From positions 1 to 64,000 of the forward strand of contig JAEWRE010000043.1 of NCBI GenBank assembly GCA_023460235.1: DNA of 64,000 nucleotides. The letters run 5' to 3'. The notes beneath the pieces were generated by a model that saw only the letters and a program-made list of their open reading frames with translations, searched no databases and was not told the DNA's origin. The translations under genes were made by a program, and so were the position numbers. This stretch comes from Bacillota bacterium. GTDB lineage: Bacteria; Bacillota; Clostridia; TANB77; CAG-465. Positions 25,225 through 33,099 of the stretch are shown here, piece after piece. Within the stretch, counting starts at the first letter, position 1. Each line of letters begins with the position of its first letter.

Positions 25225-27957
25225 ATGAACAATATTAATAAAAAGATTGTGGCTCAACATAATATTACTTTAAAAAGTGGAATTTCACTTATAACATTGA
25301 TAATCACTATAATTGTGATTATTATTCTTACATCTGTTATCTTAATATCCTTAAATCAAAGTAGCATCATGGCAAATGCAAAAGATGCCGTAATAGAAAA
25401 TAATTTTTCGACAATACAGGAAGAGATAGAATATTATAAGTTAAATAAATATTATTCTGATCATACTACACTTGATCTATATCCACTGGAAAAAGATGAG
25501 GATGGAAATTATATCACTATGGATAATTTACCAGAAGAAACTAAAAATAATTTACCAATGGAATTAAAGATGAATTTATATGATACTGAAAAGCATGAAT
25601 TAGAGACATATAATAATCTTCCAGATATTAGTTATTTAGACTACAAGAAATTTTATAAAATAGATACAAGTCTTTTAACTACAGCAGGAGCTTATGGTCA
25701 AGATTTATACATATATATATATGATTTAAAATATGTAGTATTTAATATAAGCGGTATAAAATACAAAGGTAATACTGAATACAGTATTATACCTCTTGGA
25801 GGAGGAGGTAGTCCAGAATATATAGCACTTACAAATAATACATTTAGACTTGATACTGATGGTAATTTAAAAGTTCTTGGACAAATAAATTCAATAACTG
25901 GTGAAACCTCAGATGAATACAAAAAGTATAGTGGAATTAGAGAGTTTACTATACCTTCAGTGATTGAGAATCCTAGTGAAGTAAAAAAAGTATATTTTTC
26001 TTTAGGTACAGCATATGTAATCGATAAAGATGATAATTTATGGGCATGGGGAAATAATCCATATAATAAGCTTGGGCTTGGAAACTCATTTACAATAACT
26101 GTCCCAAATAAGATAAATGAAAATATAAAAGTGAACAATGAAAGTATAAAAGTAAAAAATGTTTGGGCTGGTGTATCAAACACATGGATAGTGGATACAG
26201 AAAATAGGGTATGGGCTTGTGGAAGTAATACGAGCGGATCATTTGGAATAGGAAATACTAATTACTATTCTGGATATATAAGAGTGGACAACTTAGATGG
26301 ATCTAAAGTAAAAGAAATTATGCCTAATTTAAGTGATTCAAGGTATACTTTTGTGTTATATGATGATGGACGAGTTTTTGCATCTGGTTCTAATACATAT
26401 GGAATTTTTGGTAAAAATAATACTACAAGTATTAAAACTTTTGAAGAATTAACAAGCTTCTATGGTGCAAAGAAAATTTTAGCAGGAGGAAATAGGACTA
26501 CATTTATACTTAAAGATAATGGAGAACTTTATGGAGTTGGAAGTAATGTATTTGGAGGTCTAGGACTGCCAATAAGTGATAATACACTATATACAATTCC
26601 AGTAAAAATTGCATATAATGTTTCAGATATAAGCTATGTTGAATACTGGAGAGGAAGTGTGCGATATAAAACTGTAGATGGTGATATATATCAATCAGGT
26701 GTATTAAAATATGATAATTTAGGAGCACCACTATATGATCAATACTTTAGAATGATAAATAATATTAATGATGTAGATTTATCTTTTGATTCAAATGAAC
26801 TACTAATATCTAAAGGAAAGTTATATACAGTATTATATAATTCTCAAGATGATCAATTGACAGCTACGGAGTATTCTACTTCATATTCAAATGTATCAAG
26901 TACGGAATCCTTTTATGGGATGAAGATTTTTAAGGCATCTGGAAAGCTGTATTTGGATTCATATCCAGATATAACTGCTGCAGGAAGTAGAGTAAGATTA
27001 ACTCTAAAGAATGTATTTACAGGAGCTAAATTTGTACAAGGCGCAACAAATAATATAAGTATTGTAGATAAAAATTCTAATATATGGGAGAGTTTAACAA
27101 ATAAAAATACTCAACTTTCGAATGTTAAGAAAATAATTTCTTCTAATACAGCCAAGTTTGCTCTTTTAAAAAATGGTGAACTCTATGCAAAAGGCGCTTC
27201 AACTACAGGTGGATGGGGAGATGCACTCGTAAAAACTAGTTATACATTAATTACTAAAGATGGAACAACTCCTTTTAGTGTAAAAGATGTATATACATCA
27301 GTATATGGTAACAGTGCTATTTTCCTTACAAATGATAATGAATTATATTGGTTTGGACATGATGCACATATATATCTACCTAATAAAGAAAATGGAGATA
27401 TATTATATAATGACGGAAATTATGTTACAAAATATCCACATAAAATAAATACTTTAGGATTAGATACTAATGTATTAACTAATATTGCTGATATAGTATA
27501 TGATGTTAACTGGTCAGATTTTTATTCAAGAATTACATATGTATTAACAAATAGTGGAGAATTATATGTAACTGGAGATAGTTCCAAAACTACAGGACTT
27601 GGTAGTACTAGTACTAAATTTACCAAGATAACAGCATTTGGAAATGCAAAAGTAAAATCAATAAAATCATATCAAGGATGTACAATCGCATTGCTAGAAG
27701 ATGGTAAAGTGTATGCCTGGGGATACAATACATATGGACAATTTGGAGGTGGATATGTAATAGGAAATACCTATACAACACCACAAAGATTAAATATAAG
27801 CACTAACATAATAAAAATAACTTTAGGTGATGGATTTGCACTTTTCTTAGCAAATGATGGAACTGTATATGGCAGTGGAAGAAATGAATATGGGCAACTT
27901 GGAAATGGTACTAATGTATCTATTGAAGGTTTTACGGAATGTAAGGAACTTGAATAA
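25225..27957 (+). CDS. Pilin-anchored RCC1-repeat propeller surface protein (910 aa)
   Basis: The start is the ATG at 25225 behind GAGGTG; an upstream GTG overlaps that site. Residues 23-24 (SG) precede ISLITLIITIIVIIILTSVIL, a prepilin-type signal like that of the major pilin, and a short helical spine. From about residue 225 at least eight RCC1-type blades can be picked out by motifs such as NLWAWGNNPYNKLGLGN, RVWACGSNTSGSFGIGN, KVYAWGYNTYGQFGGG and TVYGSGRNEYGQLGNG. The middle (about 480-640) is more diverged. It would be a large beta-propeller exposed at the cell surface or pilus tip. The upstream 25048-25224 holds a TATAAT at 25193-25198 with no clear -35. Confidence 0.8.
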   Translation: MNNINKKIVAQHNITLKSGISLITLIITIIVIIILTSVILISLNQSSIMANAKDAVIENNFSTIQEEIEYYKLNKYYSDHTTLDLYPLEKDEDGNYITMDNLPEETKNNLPMELKMNLYDTEKHELETYNNLPDISYLDYKKFYKIDTSLLTTAGAYGQDLYIYIYDLKYVVFNISGIKYKGNTEYSIIPLGGGGSPEYIALTNNTFRLDTDGNLKVLGQINSITGETSDEYKKYSGIREFTIPSVIENPSEVKKVYFSLGTAYVIDKDDNLWAWGNNPYNKLGLGNSFTITVPNKINENIKVNNESIKVKNVWAGVSNTWIVDTENRVWACGSNTSGSFGIGNTNYYSGYIRVDNLDGSKVKEIMPNLSDSRYTFVLYDDGRVFASGSNTYGIFGKNNTTSIKTFEELTSFYGAKKILAGGNRTTFILKDNGELYGVGSNVFGGLGLPISDNTLYTIPVKIAYNVSDISYVEYWRGSVRYKTVDGDIYQSGVLKYDNLGAPLYDQYFRMINNINDVDLSFDSNELLISKGKLYTVLYNSQDDQLTATEYSTSYSNVSSTESFYGMKIFKASGKLYLDSYPDITAAGSRVRLTLKNVFTGAKFVQGATNNISIVDKNSNIWESLTNKNTQLSNVKKIISSNTAKFALLKNGELYAKGASTTGGWGDALVKTSYTLITKDGTTPFSVKDVYTSVYGNSAIFLTNDNELYWFGHDAHIYLPNKENGDILYNDGNYVTKYPHKINTLGLDTNVLTNIADIVYDVNWSDFYSRITYVLTNSGELYVTGDSSKTTGLGSTSTKFTKITAFGNAKVKSIKSYQGCTIALLEDGKVYAWGYNTYGQFGGGYVIGNTYTTPQRLNISTNIIKITLGDGFALFLANDGTVYGSGRNEYGQLGNGTNVSIEGFTECKELE

Positions 27958-27996
27958 TAAAGCATAGAGTAATATATATTAAAATTTAAACATAAT

Positions 27997-28036
27997 AAAA
28001 ACCAATTAAAATTAATAATAATTTTAATTGGTTTTT
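27997..28036. terminator. Bidirectional terminator between convergent genes
   Basis: A 17-base perfect inverted repeat starting AAAAACCAATT and ending AATTGGTTTTT. It serves the RCC1 protein gene and the converging coupling-protein gene. Confidence 0.9.
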
Positions 28037-28046
28037 ATTTAATTAT

Positions 28047-30539
28047 TTAATCATTTTTCTTTATTGAAGGTGTTTCATAACTCTCTGTTATAGCTCCACC
28101 GGTTACAGCCGCATCATCTAAAGTAATATCATCATCAATTACTATTTCAAAATCATCAAGATTTCCATTTGTTCCAACAATATCTCTATTTGCAAATACT
28201 TCTGACTCTTCTACTTCTGAGCCTTTTATTGGAGAAGTTCCAGGAAAATTACTTAAATTTTCTGATAATTTTGAAGATGTATTCACACCAAATAAAAAGT
28301 CATCTTTTTTGCTATCATCATCATTTATAGCTATTGTAGGTGTATCAGGTTTTGACATCATATACTTTTCAAAGTTGTACATTAAAGTATCAGCTTTTTC
28401 TTTATATTTTGAATCTAGGAATGTAACTTTTCCTTTTCCGTAAACTGTTTTACCTTTTGCATTCTTTGTTTTGTAGAAAATATCACCAAAACCTTGATCA
28501 GCAAGTTTGAACCATTCCATTCGAAATTTCTTTTCTTTTGTAAGAGTAGGGGTTGCAACTACATCTTTTGTTATATCAAATTTATAAGAAAAGTCTGGTA
28601 TTTTTTCTTTACCAAAGGCTTTCTCCCAATATTCACTATCATCTGGAACAGTATCACCAAAAACAATTTGAGTCTTTGTGTTTGCAAGAACAGTCTGTCT
28701 ATAGTATGAAGTACCACTTTTCTCTAATTGTGATAAGTTTTGTAAAGCTATTGTAACGCCACATCTATACTTTCTAAATAGTGTAAACATTACTTCCATA
28801 TCTTTTGTTATATATTCTGGGAACTCATCAATATATAAGAAATGAGGAGTTCTTGAATCTTCATTACCTTTTCTTCTTAGTACTGCATCTTGGAATTGAA
28901 GTATAAAGAACATACCAAAAGCTTTTGCTTGAAGTATACCTAAATCACCTTTTCTAGAACATGCAGTAATTACTTGACCTGTTTCTAAAGCTTTATCAAA
29001 ATCTATTATATTTTTCTTTCCACAAAGTGCTGCTTTTAAACCAGGGTGTCTTATAAGGTTATTTAACTGAGTAATAGCTCCATATAGGAATTTCTCAGTA
29101 TCTTTTCTACCACTTCCACGAGTACCTGGTATTTCATAACCATTGATATTTAATGAAGGCTTGTAGAAATTCTTTTCAAAATATCTAATTAATAATTTAT
29201 ATTTTTGTTCAAGTTCTGGTACTTTCTTCATTTCTTCTGTCATTTCTTCAACTGCATCAAAATTATATAATAGTTCTAGCATATCTTCTAAACTTGCAAG
29301 TTCACCATTATTAAGTAGAGGATACATTTCTTTTAATAATATTGAAAGGTTTTGGAAAGCATCAATTGTAACTTGTGTAAAGAATGGATCTCCAGCTTTT
29401 CCACCACCAGTACTTTCATACATGGCATTTAAAACGTCTGATACAATTGAAGCAACTTTAGCAGGATCCGGTATTGCAAATGGATTCATACTAAGTGTTG
29501 TTTCAGGAGCTGCTGGATCTATAGATAATACATCTAAATCAAAGTTTTTTGCCACTCCTACAAATTGAGAAATAAAGTTCCCATCATTTTCTATTACTGT
29601 TATACCTAAGTTCCTATAAACGACTTTTCCTGTTGAATTGTCAATATATTGAACTAAAGGTTTTATATTTTTCATGAATTCTTCTTCCATGCCACGTCTA
29701 GGCTTCAAATAGTTTAAAGAAAAATTCCTGTTTACAAATTCATTTGTAAAAGGTCCACTCATATAAGCAATATCTTTTTTTAGCATTGAGTATGCCATTC
29801 TTTTTGAATATTCTCTAAAGAAGAATTTCTTCTCTAGGTCAAAAGCACTCATCGGTAATAATACAGTTGCAGTTTTACCAGTACCAGTAGCACCTTGTAC
29901 TAATGTTGCTTCATAACGTTTCTTTTCAGGAACTATAACGGGTAATGATGAACCTTTTACTTTACAAATTACAGCTTCACAAGTAAATGCGCCATTTTCT
30001 TTTACGCCTGTAGATGAAGTCATACCAGAAAATGCTGCTATAGATTTTACATCATCATCATCTCTCATTAAAGAAAGTACATATTCAATAACTCTAAATA
30101 TTCCAATAAATGGAACTACGAAGCAAAGCGATCTAACAGCAGGAGCAAATAGTTCAGGATATAGTCTTAATACATCTTTATAGTTTGGAAGTTGTTCAAG
30201 TATCCACCAAATTCCATTATTTACCCACGTACATACCATTCCACCAAGTATTGTAGTAAATAATCCAAATGTTACAAAGTATACATTTACTTTTGTAGAA
30301 TCGTCCTTTGGAATTCCAGAATTAACGTAAAAAGAAAATGCAAGAACTGGAAAGAACATAAATATAGCATATAAATATGGAGGAATATTATTTATAACTC
30401 TTAAATTTCCAACCATCAGACCAAGTATTTTTGATATCGAAATAAGCATAACAAATGCTGTTAAAGCATAAAAGATATATGTTAATATTCTATCTGGTTT
30501 AGTCTTTATATGTAGTTTTTTAAATAAACTATCGATCAA
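28047..30539 (-). CDS. VirD4/TraG-type T4SS coupling ATPase (830 aa)
   Basis: Four N-terminal membrane segments lie within about the first 155 residues, followed by an AAA+/FtsK-like ATPase domain. Walker A GATGTGKTA is at about 216-224 and Walker B HFLYIDEFPEY is further on, with MFTLFRKYRCGVTIALQNLSQLEKSG following as in TraG/TraD proteins. The C-terminal 110 residues are acidic and look disordered. TTG at 30539 is preferred because GGTGAT lies eight bases upstream; a TTG at 30557 is in frame but precedes that site. Coupling proteins feed DNA or protein substrates to a VirB channel; the matching channel genes are at 53965-64000, 23 kb away. Confidence 0.85.
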   Translation of the reverse strand: MIDSLFKKLHIKTKPDRILTYIFYALTAFVMLISISKILGLMVGNLRVINNIPPYLYAIFMFFPVLAFSFYVNSGIPKDDSTKVNVYFVTFGLFTTILGGMVCTWVNNGIWWILEQLPNYKDVLRLYPELFAPAVRSLCFVVPFIGIFRVIEYVLSLMRDDDDVKSIAAFSGMTSSTGVKENGAFTCEAVICKVKGSSLPVIVPEKKRYEATLVQGATGTGKTATVLLPMSAFDLEKKFFFREYSKRMAYSMLKKDIAYMSGPFTNEFVNRNFSLNYLKPRRGMEEEFMKNIKPLVQYIDNSTGKVVYRNLGITVIENDGNFISQFVGVAKNFDLDVLSIDPAAPETTLSMNPFAIPDPAKVASIVSDVLNAMYESTGGGKAGDPFFTQVTIDAFQNLSILLKEMYPLLNNGELASLEDMLELLYNFDAVEEMTEEMKKVPELEQKYKLLIRYFEKNFYKPSLNINGYEIPGTRGSGRKDTEKFLYGAITQLNNLIRHPGLKAALCGKKNIIDFDKALETGQVITACSRKGDLGILQAKAFGMFFILQFQDAVLRRKGNEDSRTPHFLYIDEFPEYITKDMEVMFTLFRKYRCGVTIALQNLSQLEKSGTSYYRQTVLANTKTQIVFGDTVPDDSEYWEKAFGKEKIPDFSYKFDITKDVVATPTLTKEKKFRMEWFKLADQGFGDIFYKTKNAKGKTVYGKGKVTFLDSKYKEKADTLMYNFEKYMMSKPDTPTIAINDDDSKKDDFLFGVNTSSKLSENLSNFPGTSPIKGSEVEESEVFANRDIVGTNGNLDDFEIVIDDDITLDDAAVTGGAITESYETPSIKKND

Positions 30540-30583
30540 ATATATCACCACTTTCAAAGTTTAATTAATATATAAATGTTAAA

Positions 30584-30612
30584 TTGACATATTTACATAT
30601 TTCATATATAAT
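30584..30612 (+). promoter_or_regulatory. Consensus promoter of pth
   Basis: TTGACA at 30584-30589, a 17-base spacer and TATAAT at 30607-30612, both perfect. It leaves a leader of about 95 bases before pth. Confidence 0.85.
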
Positions 30613-30615
30613 AAT

Positions 30616-30644
30616 ATAATACTATAAAAATGTAAAAAATTCAA
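30616..30644 (-). promoter_or_regulatory. Likely promoter of the coupling-protein gene
   Basis: On the minus strand TTGAAT (30639-30644), a 17-base spacer and TATTAT (30616-30621). It lies four bases from the opposing pth promoter, so the two may compete. Confidence 0.5.
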
Positions 30645-30714
30645 GCTATTTTGAAAAACTAGCGGCTAAAATAGTTAAAAAATAACCGTTATTTATAGAA
30701 AGGAAAAATAAATT

Positions 30715-31254
30715 ATGAAAATAATTGTTGGACTTGGAAATCCAGGTAAAGAATATGAAACTACTAGACATAATGTTGGGTTCATGTTTTTAGATTATTT
30801 AGAAGAAAAATATAATTTTAAAATACAAAAGAATACTCTTGATAGTAAAATTGAAGAAACTGTTATAAATGGTGAAAAAGTTGTATTTGCAAAACCACAA
30901 ACCTTTATGAATTTAAGTGGTAATGCTGTAGTTAAGTTAAAAAATTGGTATAAAGTAGATGAAAAGGATATTTTAATAATATTTGATGATATAGATATAC
31001 CATTTGGAGAGACAAAATGTAAATTAAATGGCAGTGGTGGCACTCATAATGGAATGAAAAATATAGTTCAGATGATGAGCACAACAAATATTGCTAGAAT
31101 AAAAATTGGAATTGGTGGAATAAAAAATGATAAACAAGATTTAGCAAATTTTGTTCTTAGTAAATTCTCAAATGAACAAATTGAAGAGCTAAATGACGTT
31201 TTCGATGTTGCAGATAAAAAAATGCAAGTTTTCCTTGACAAAAACCAATTTTAA
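30715..31254 (+). CDS. pth: Peptidyl-tRNA hydrolase
   Basis: 179 residues, normal for bacterial Pth. Signature GLGNPGKEYETTRHNVGF holds the catalytic His19 and Asn20 region; KPQTFMNLSG, FDDIDIPFG and GSGGTHNGMKNI are the other conserved blocks. It frees tRNA from peptidyl-tRNA that drops off ribosomes. GAAAGG precedes the ATG. Confidence 0.96.
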   Translation: MKIIVGLGNPGKEYETTRHNVGFMFLDYLEEKYNFKIQKNTLDSKIEETVINGEKVVFAKPQTFMNLSGNAVVKLKNWYKVDEKDILIIFDDIDIPFGETKCKLNGSGGTHNGMKNIVQMMSTTNIARIKIGIGGIKNDKQDLANFVLSKFSNEQIEELNDVFDVADKKMQVFLDKNQF

Positions 31255-31264
31255 TGTTAAAATA

Positions 31265-31345
31265 ATTGTTGTATTCCGCACAGAACAGGTTTAAATGTTT
31301 TATACTACCTTAATTGGCGAGAGCAAGTTAGAATATAAGGAGGAA
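31265..31345 (+). promoter_or_regulatory. Probable ribosomal protein L21 leader RNA
   Basis: The 80 bases before rplU contain CCGCACAGAACAGG and GGCGAGAGC, unusually GC-rich for this genome and in the right place for the Firmicutes L21 leader that autoregulates the L21-L27 operon. The match is from memory of the motif; structure was not computed. Confidence 0.5.
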
Positions 31346-31350
31346 AAAGA

Positions 31351-31704
31351 ATGTACGCTATAGTTGAAATTAGTGGAAAACAGTACAAAGTACAAGAAGG
31401 AGATATCGTTTTTGTAGAAAGACTTGAAGCAGAAGAAGGAAATGAATTAACTTTTGATAAAGTATTATTTGTTTCTGATGATAGCAAAATTTCCATTGGA
31501 GAAGATGTTGTTAAAGGAGCTAAAGTAAAAGCTACTGTTATTGGACATGGTAAAGCTAAAAAGATGATTGTATACAAATACAAAGCTAAGAAAAATGAAA
31601 GAAAAACAAGAGGACATAGACAACCATTTACAAAAATACAAATTGAAAAAATATCAGTTACTTCTAGAGCTAAAAAAGCAGAAGAAACAACTGAAGAAGC
31701 TTAG
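31351..31704 (+). CDS. rplU: 50S ribosomal protein L21
   Basis: 117 residues starting MYAIVEISGKQYKVQEGD, with the C-terminal KTRGHRQPFTKIQIEKI signature. The C-terminus carries a short extra Lys/Glu/Thr-rich tail. AAGGAGG precedes the ATG. It is followed by rpmA with no gene between. Confidence 0.97.
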   Translation: MYAIVEISGKQYKVQEGDIVFVERLEAEEGNELTFDKVLFVSDDSKISIGEDVVKGAKVKATVIGHGKAKKMIVYKYKAKKNERKTRGHRQPFTKIQIEKISVTSRAKKAEETTEEA

Positions 31705-31743
31705 TTTTAAGCTGTTAAATTGAATATAAAGGAGTGAATTTAA

Positions 31744-32004
31744 GTGGCACATAAAAAAGGTATGGGTTCTACTAGAAATGGTAGAGATAGTGAATCAAAA
31801 AGACTTGGCGCAAAAAGAGCTGACGGTCAATTTGTACTTGCAGGAAACATATTATATAGACAAAGAGGAACAAAAATACATCCAGGAACTAATGTTGGTA
31901 TAGGTAAAGATGATACTTTATTTGCTAAAGCTGATGGTGTAGTTAAATTTGAAAGAAAAGGTAGAGACGACAAAAAAGTTAGTGTTTACCCAGTAGAAGA
32001 ATAA
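31744..32004 (+). CDS. rpmA: 50S ribosomal protein L27
   Basis: 86 residues starting MAHKKGMGSTRNGRDSESK, the mature L27 N-terminus. The GTG start has AAGGAGTG upstream, and a TAA lies directly before it in frame, so there is no N-terminal extension. Most Firmicutes make L27 with a cleaved extension of about nine residues and encode the Prp protease between rplU and rpmA; both are missing here. Confidence 0.96.
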   Translation: MAHKKGMGSTRNGRDSESKRLGAKRADGQFVLAGNILYRQRGTKIHPGTNVGIGKDDTLFAKADGVVKFERKGRDDKKVSVYPVEE

Positions 32005-32015
32005 TTATATAAATA

Positions 32016-32049
32016 AAAATGCTTATGATATTTTCATAAGTATTTTTTT
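32016..32049 (+). terminator. Intrinsic terminator of the rplU-rpmA operon
   Basis: A 13-base-pair stem (32016-32028 with 32034-32046, one GU pair) followed by T. Confidence 0.9.
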
Positions 32050-32110
32050 ATTCATAATTATAATAATAAAATATAAATTTGTTAATAATATTATAATAAA
32101 AGGAGTAATT

Positions 32111-32254
32111 ATGAAATTATTTAAAATTAACAAATTTATAGCAATTGCAACTATTTCTTTTATTATAGTTTTTTCAATATTTTTAAATAAGCTACCATAT
32201 ATTTTTTGTAATTTCATATCTTGGCTTGGATATTGTGAAGAATGTAATATATAA
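32111..32254 (+). CDS. Small one-helix membrane peptide (47 aa)
   Basis: The ATG at 32111 has AAAGGAG six bases upstream. The product has a basic start (MKLFKINK), one hydrophobic helix (about 9-26) and a tail with three cysteines (FCNFISWLGYCEECNI). Its stop codon overlaps the start of a strong terminator hairpin, so this is a tidy transcription unit. No family is recognised. Possibilities include a small regulatory or toxin-like membrane peptide; none is supported directly. Confidence 0.55.
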   Translation: MKLFKINKFIAIATISFIIVFSIFLNKLPYIFCNFISWLGYCEECNI

Positions 32255-32282
32255 AAAGCTGCCATAATTGTGGCAGCTTTTT
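32253..32282 (+). terminator. Intrinsic terminator after the 47-aa gene
   Basis: A 12-base perfect stem (32253-32264 with 32271-32282), GCTGCCA core, ending in five T. It overlaps the stop codon. The reverse strand also ends in T, so it could also serve the convergent gene at 32289-32816. Confidence 0.9.
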
Positions 32283-32288
32283 GGAAGA

Positions 32289-32816
32289 TTAGAACCCTAC
32301 GCATAAGGTAGAGCATTTTATATTTGGCAAAAAAACTCTTAGTTTTTCACTCAAATCTCGTGTAATGATAGATTCAATTTTTGAATCCTTAATGAATTTA
32401 TTTCGGAAAGCAAATAAAGAGAATGAAACTTCATAAGGAAATAATAGATCAGTTTGTTGATCATTAACTGAAATTCCCTTAAGGAAAAATTCAACTTTCA
32501 ACTTAGCCGGTAAGATTTGGTTAGTAAAGTCTTTAGCTTTGAATGAACTATCGTAATTTACTAGATATTCTTGAATTACCTTATTCTCATTTAAAATTAG
32601 TTTTTGTGAGCAAAAGGTAATACCAGACTCTTTTAATTCATCACAAAAACTTAAATCATAAATTAGAAGAGTCGGTATATGAGTAAATGGAACAGTAATA
32701 TTTTTCCCTAAATACATTAATTCTAGTATACAATGTGCTAATGAATCTGAAGAAGCACAATCCTTCCAGTAAGTTTCTAGAAACTCTTTTAAATCAAGTT
32801 TCTTTGCATCATCCAT
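32289..32816 (-). CDS. Unknown protein (175 aa)
   Basis: A soluble protein of unknown family, with GGGAGG upstream of the ATG. It starts MDDAKKLDLKEFLETYWKDC and contains six cysteines, two near the C-terminus (KCSTLC). No signal peptide or membrane helix. It has a consensus promoter overlapped by a 12-base inverted repeat, suggesting control by a repressor. Nothing nearby indicates a role. Confidence 0.55.
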   Translation of the reverse strand: MDDAKKLDLKEFLETYWKDCASSDSLAHCILELMYLGKNITVPFTHIPTLLIYDLSFCDELKESGITFCSQKLILNENKVIQEYLVNYDSSFKAKDFTNQILPAKLKVEFFLKGISVNDQQTDLLFPYEVSFSLFAFRNKFIKDSKIESIITRDLSEKLRVFLPNIKCSTLCVGF

Positions 32817-32875
32817 TTTTAATTATCCTCCCTAAAATAAATAAATTTTATAAGTATCTCTAAAACATAAGAATA

Positions 32876-32904
32876 AGTATAGCACTTCTTATGTTTTATG
32901 TCAA
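32876..32904 (-). promoter_or_regulatory. Promoter flanked by an inverted repeat, for the 175-aa gene
   Basis: On the minus strand TTGACA (32899-32904), a 17-base spacer and TATACT (32876-32881). A perfect 12-base inverted repeat has one arm in the spacer (32886-32897) and one just past the -10 (32862-32873), so a bound dimer would cover the promoter. The rest of 32905-33099 is A/T-rich, with only a weak TTTACA/TATTAT promoter candidate for the next gene at 33031-33059. Confidence 0.7.
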
Positions 32905-33099
32905 GTATAAAGCGCATATAATTTTAAAATATATTATCAAATAATAGAATATAAAGTATACCTTAATTAATTTAGTATTAAAATATATAGTATAAAATAT
33001 TCATTGTTTACAGATATTTTGATATAACTATTTACAATTTTTTTATTTTATTATATTATATTAATATCATTATAATTTACAAATGATAGGGGAAGAGTT

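Noticed and set aside
28047..30539. FtsK/SpoIIIE DNA translocase
   Set aside because: The Walker motifs fit several families, but the N-terminal topology, the DEF(P)E motif context and the lack of a gamma domain favour VirD4/TraG.
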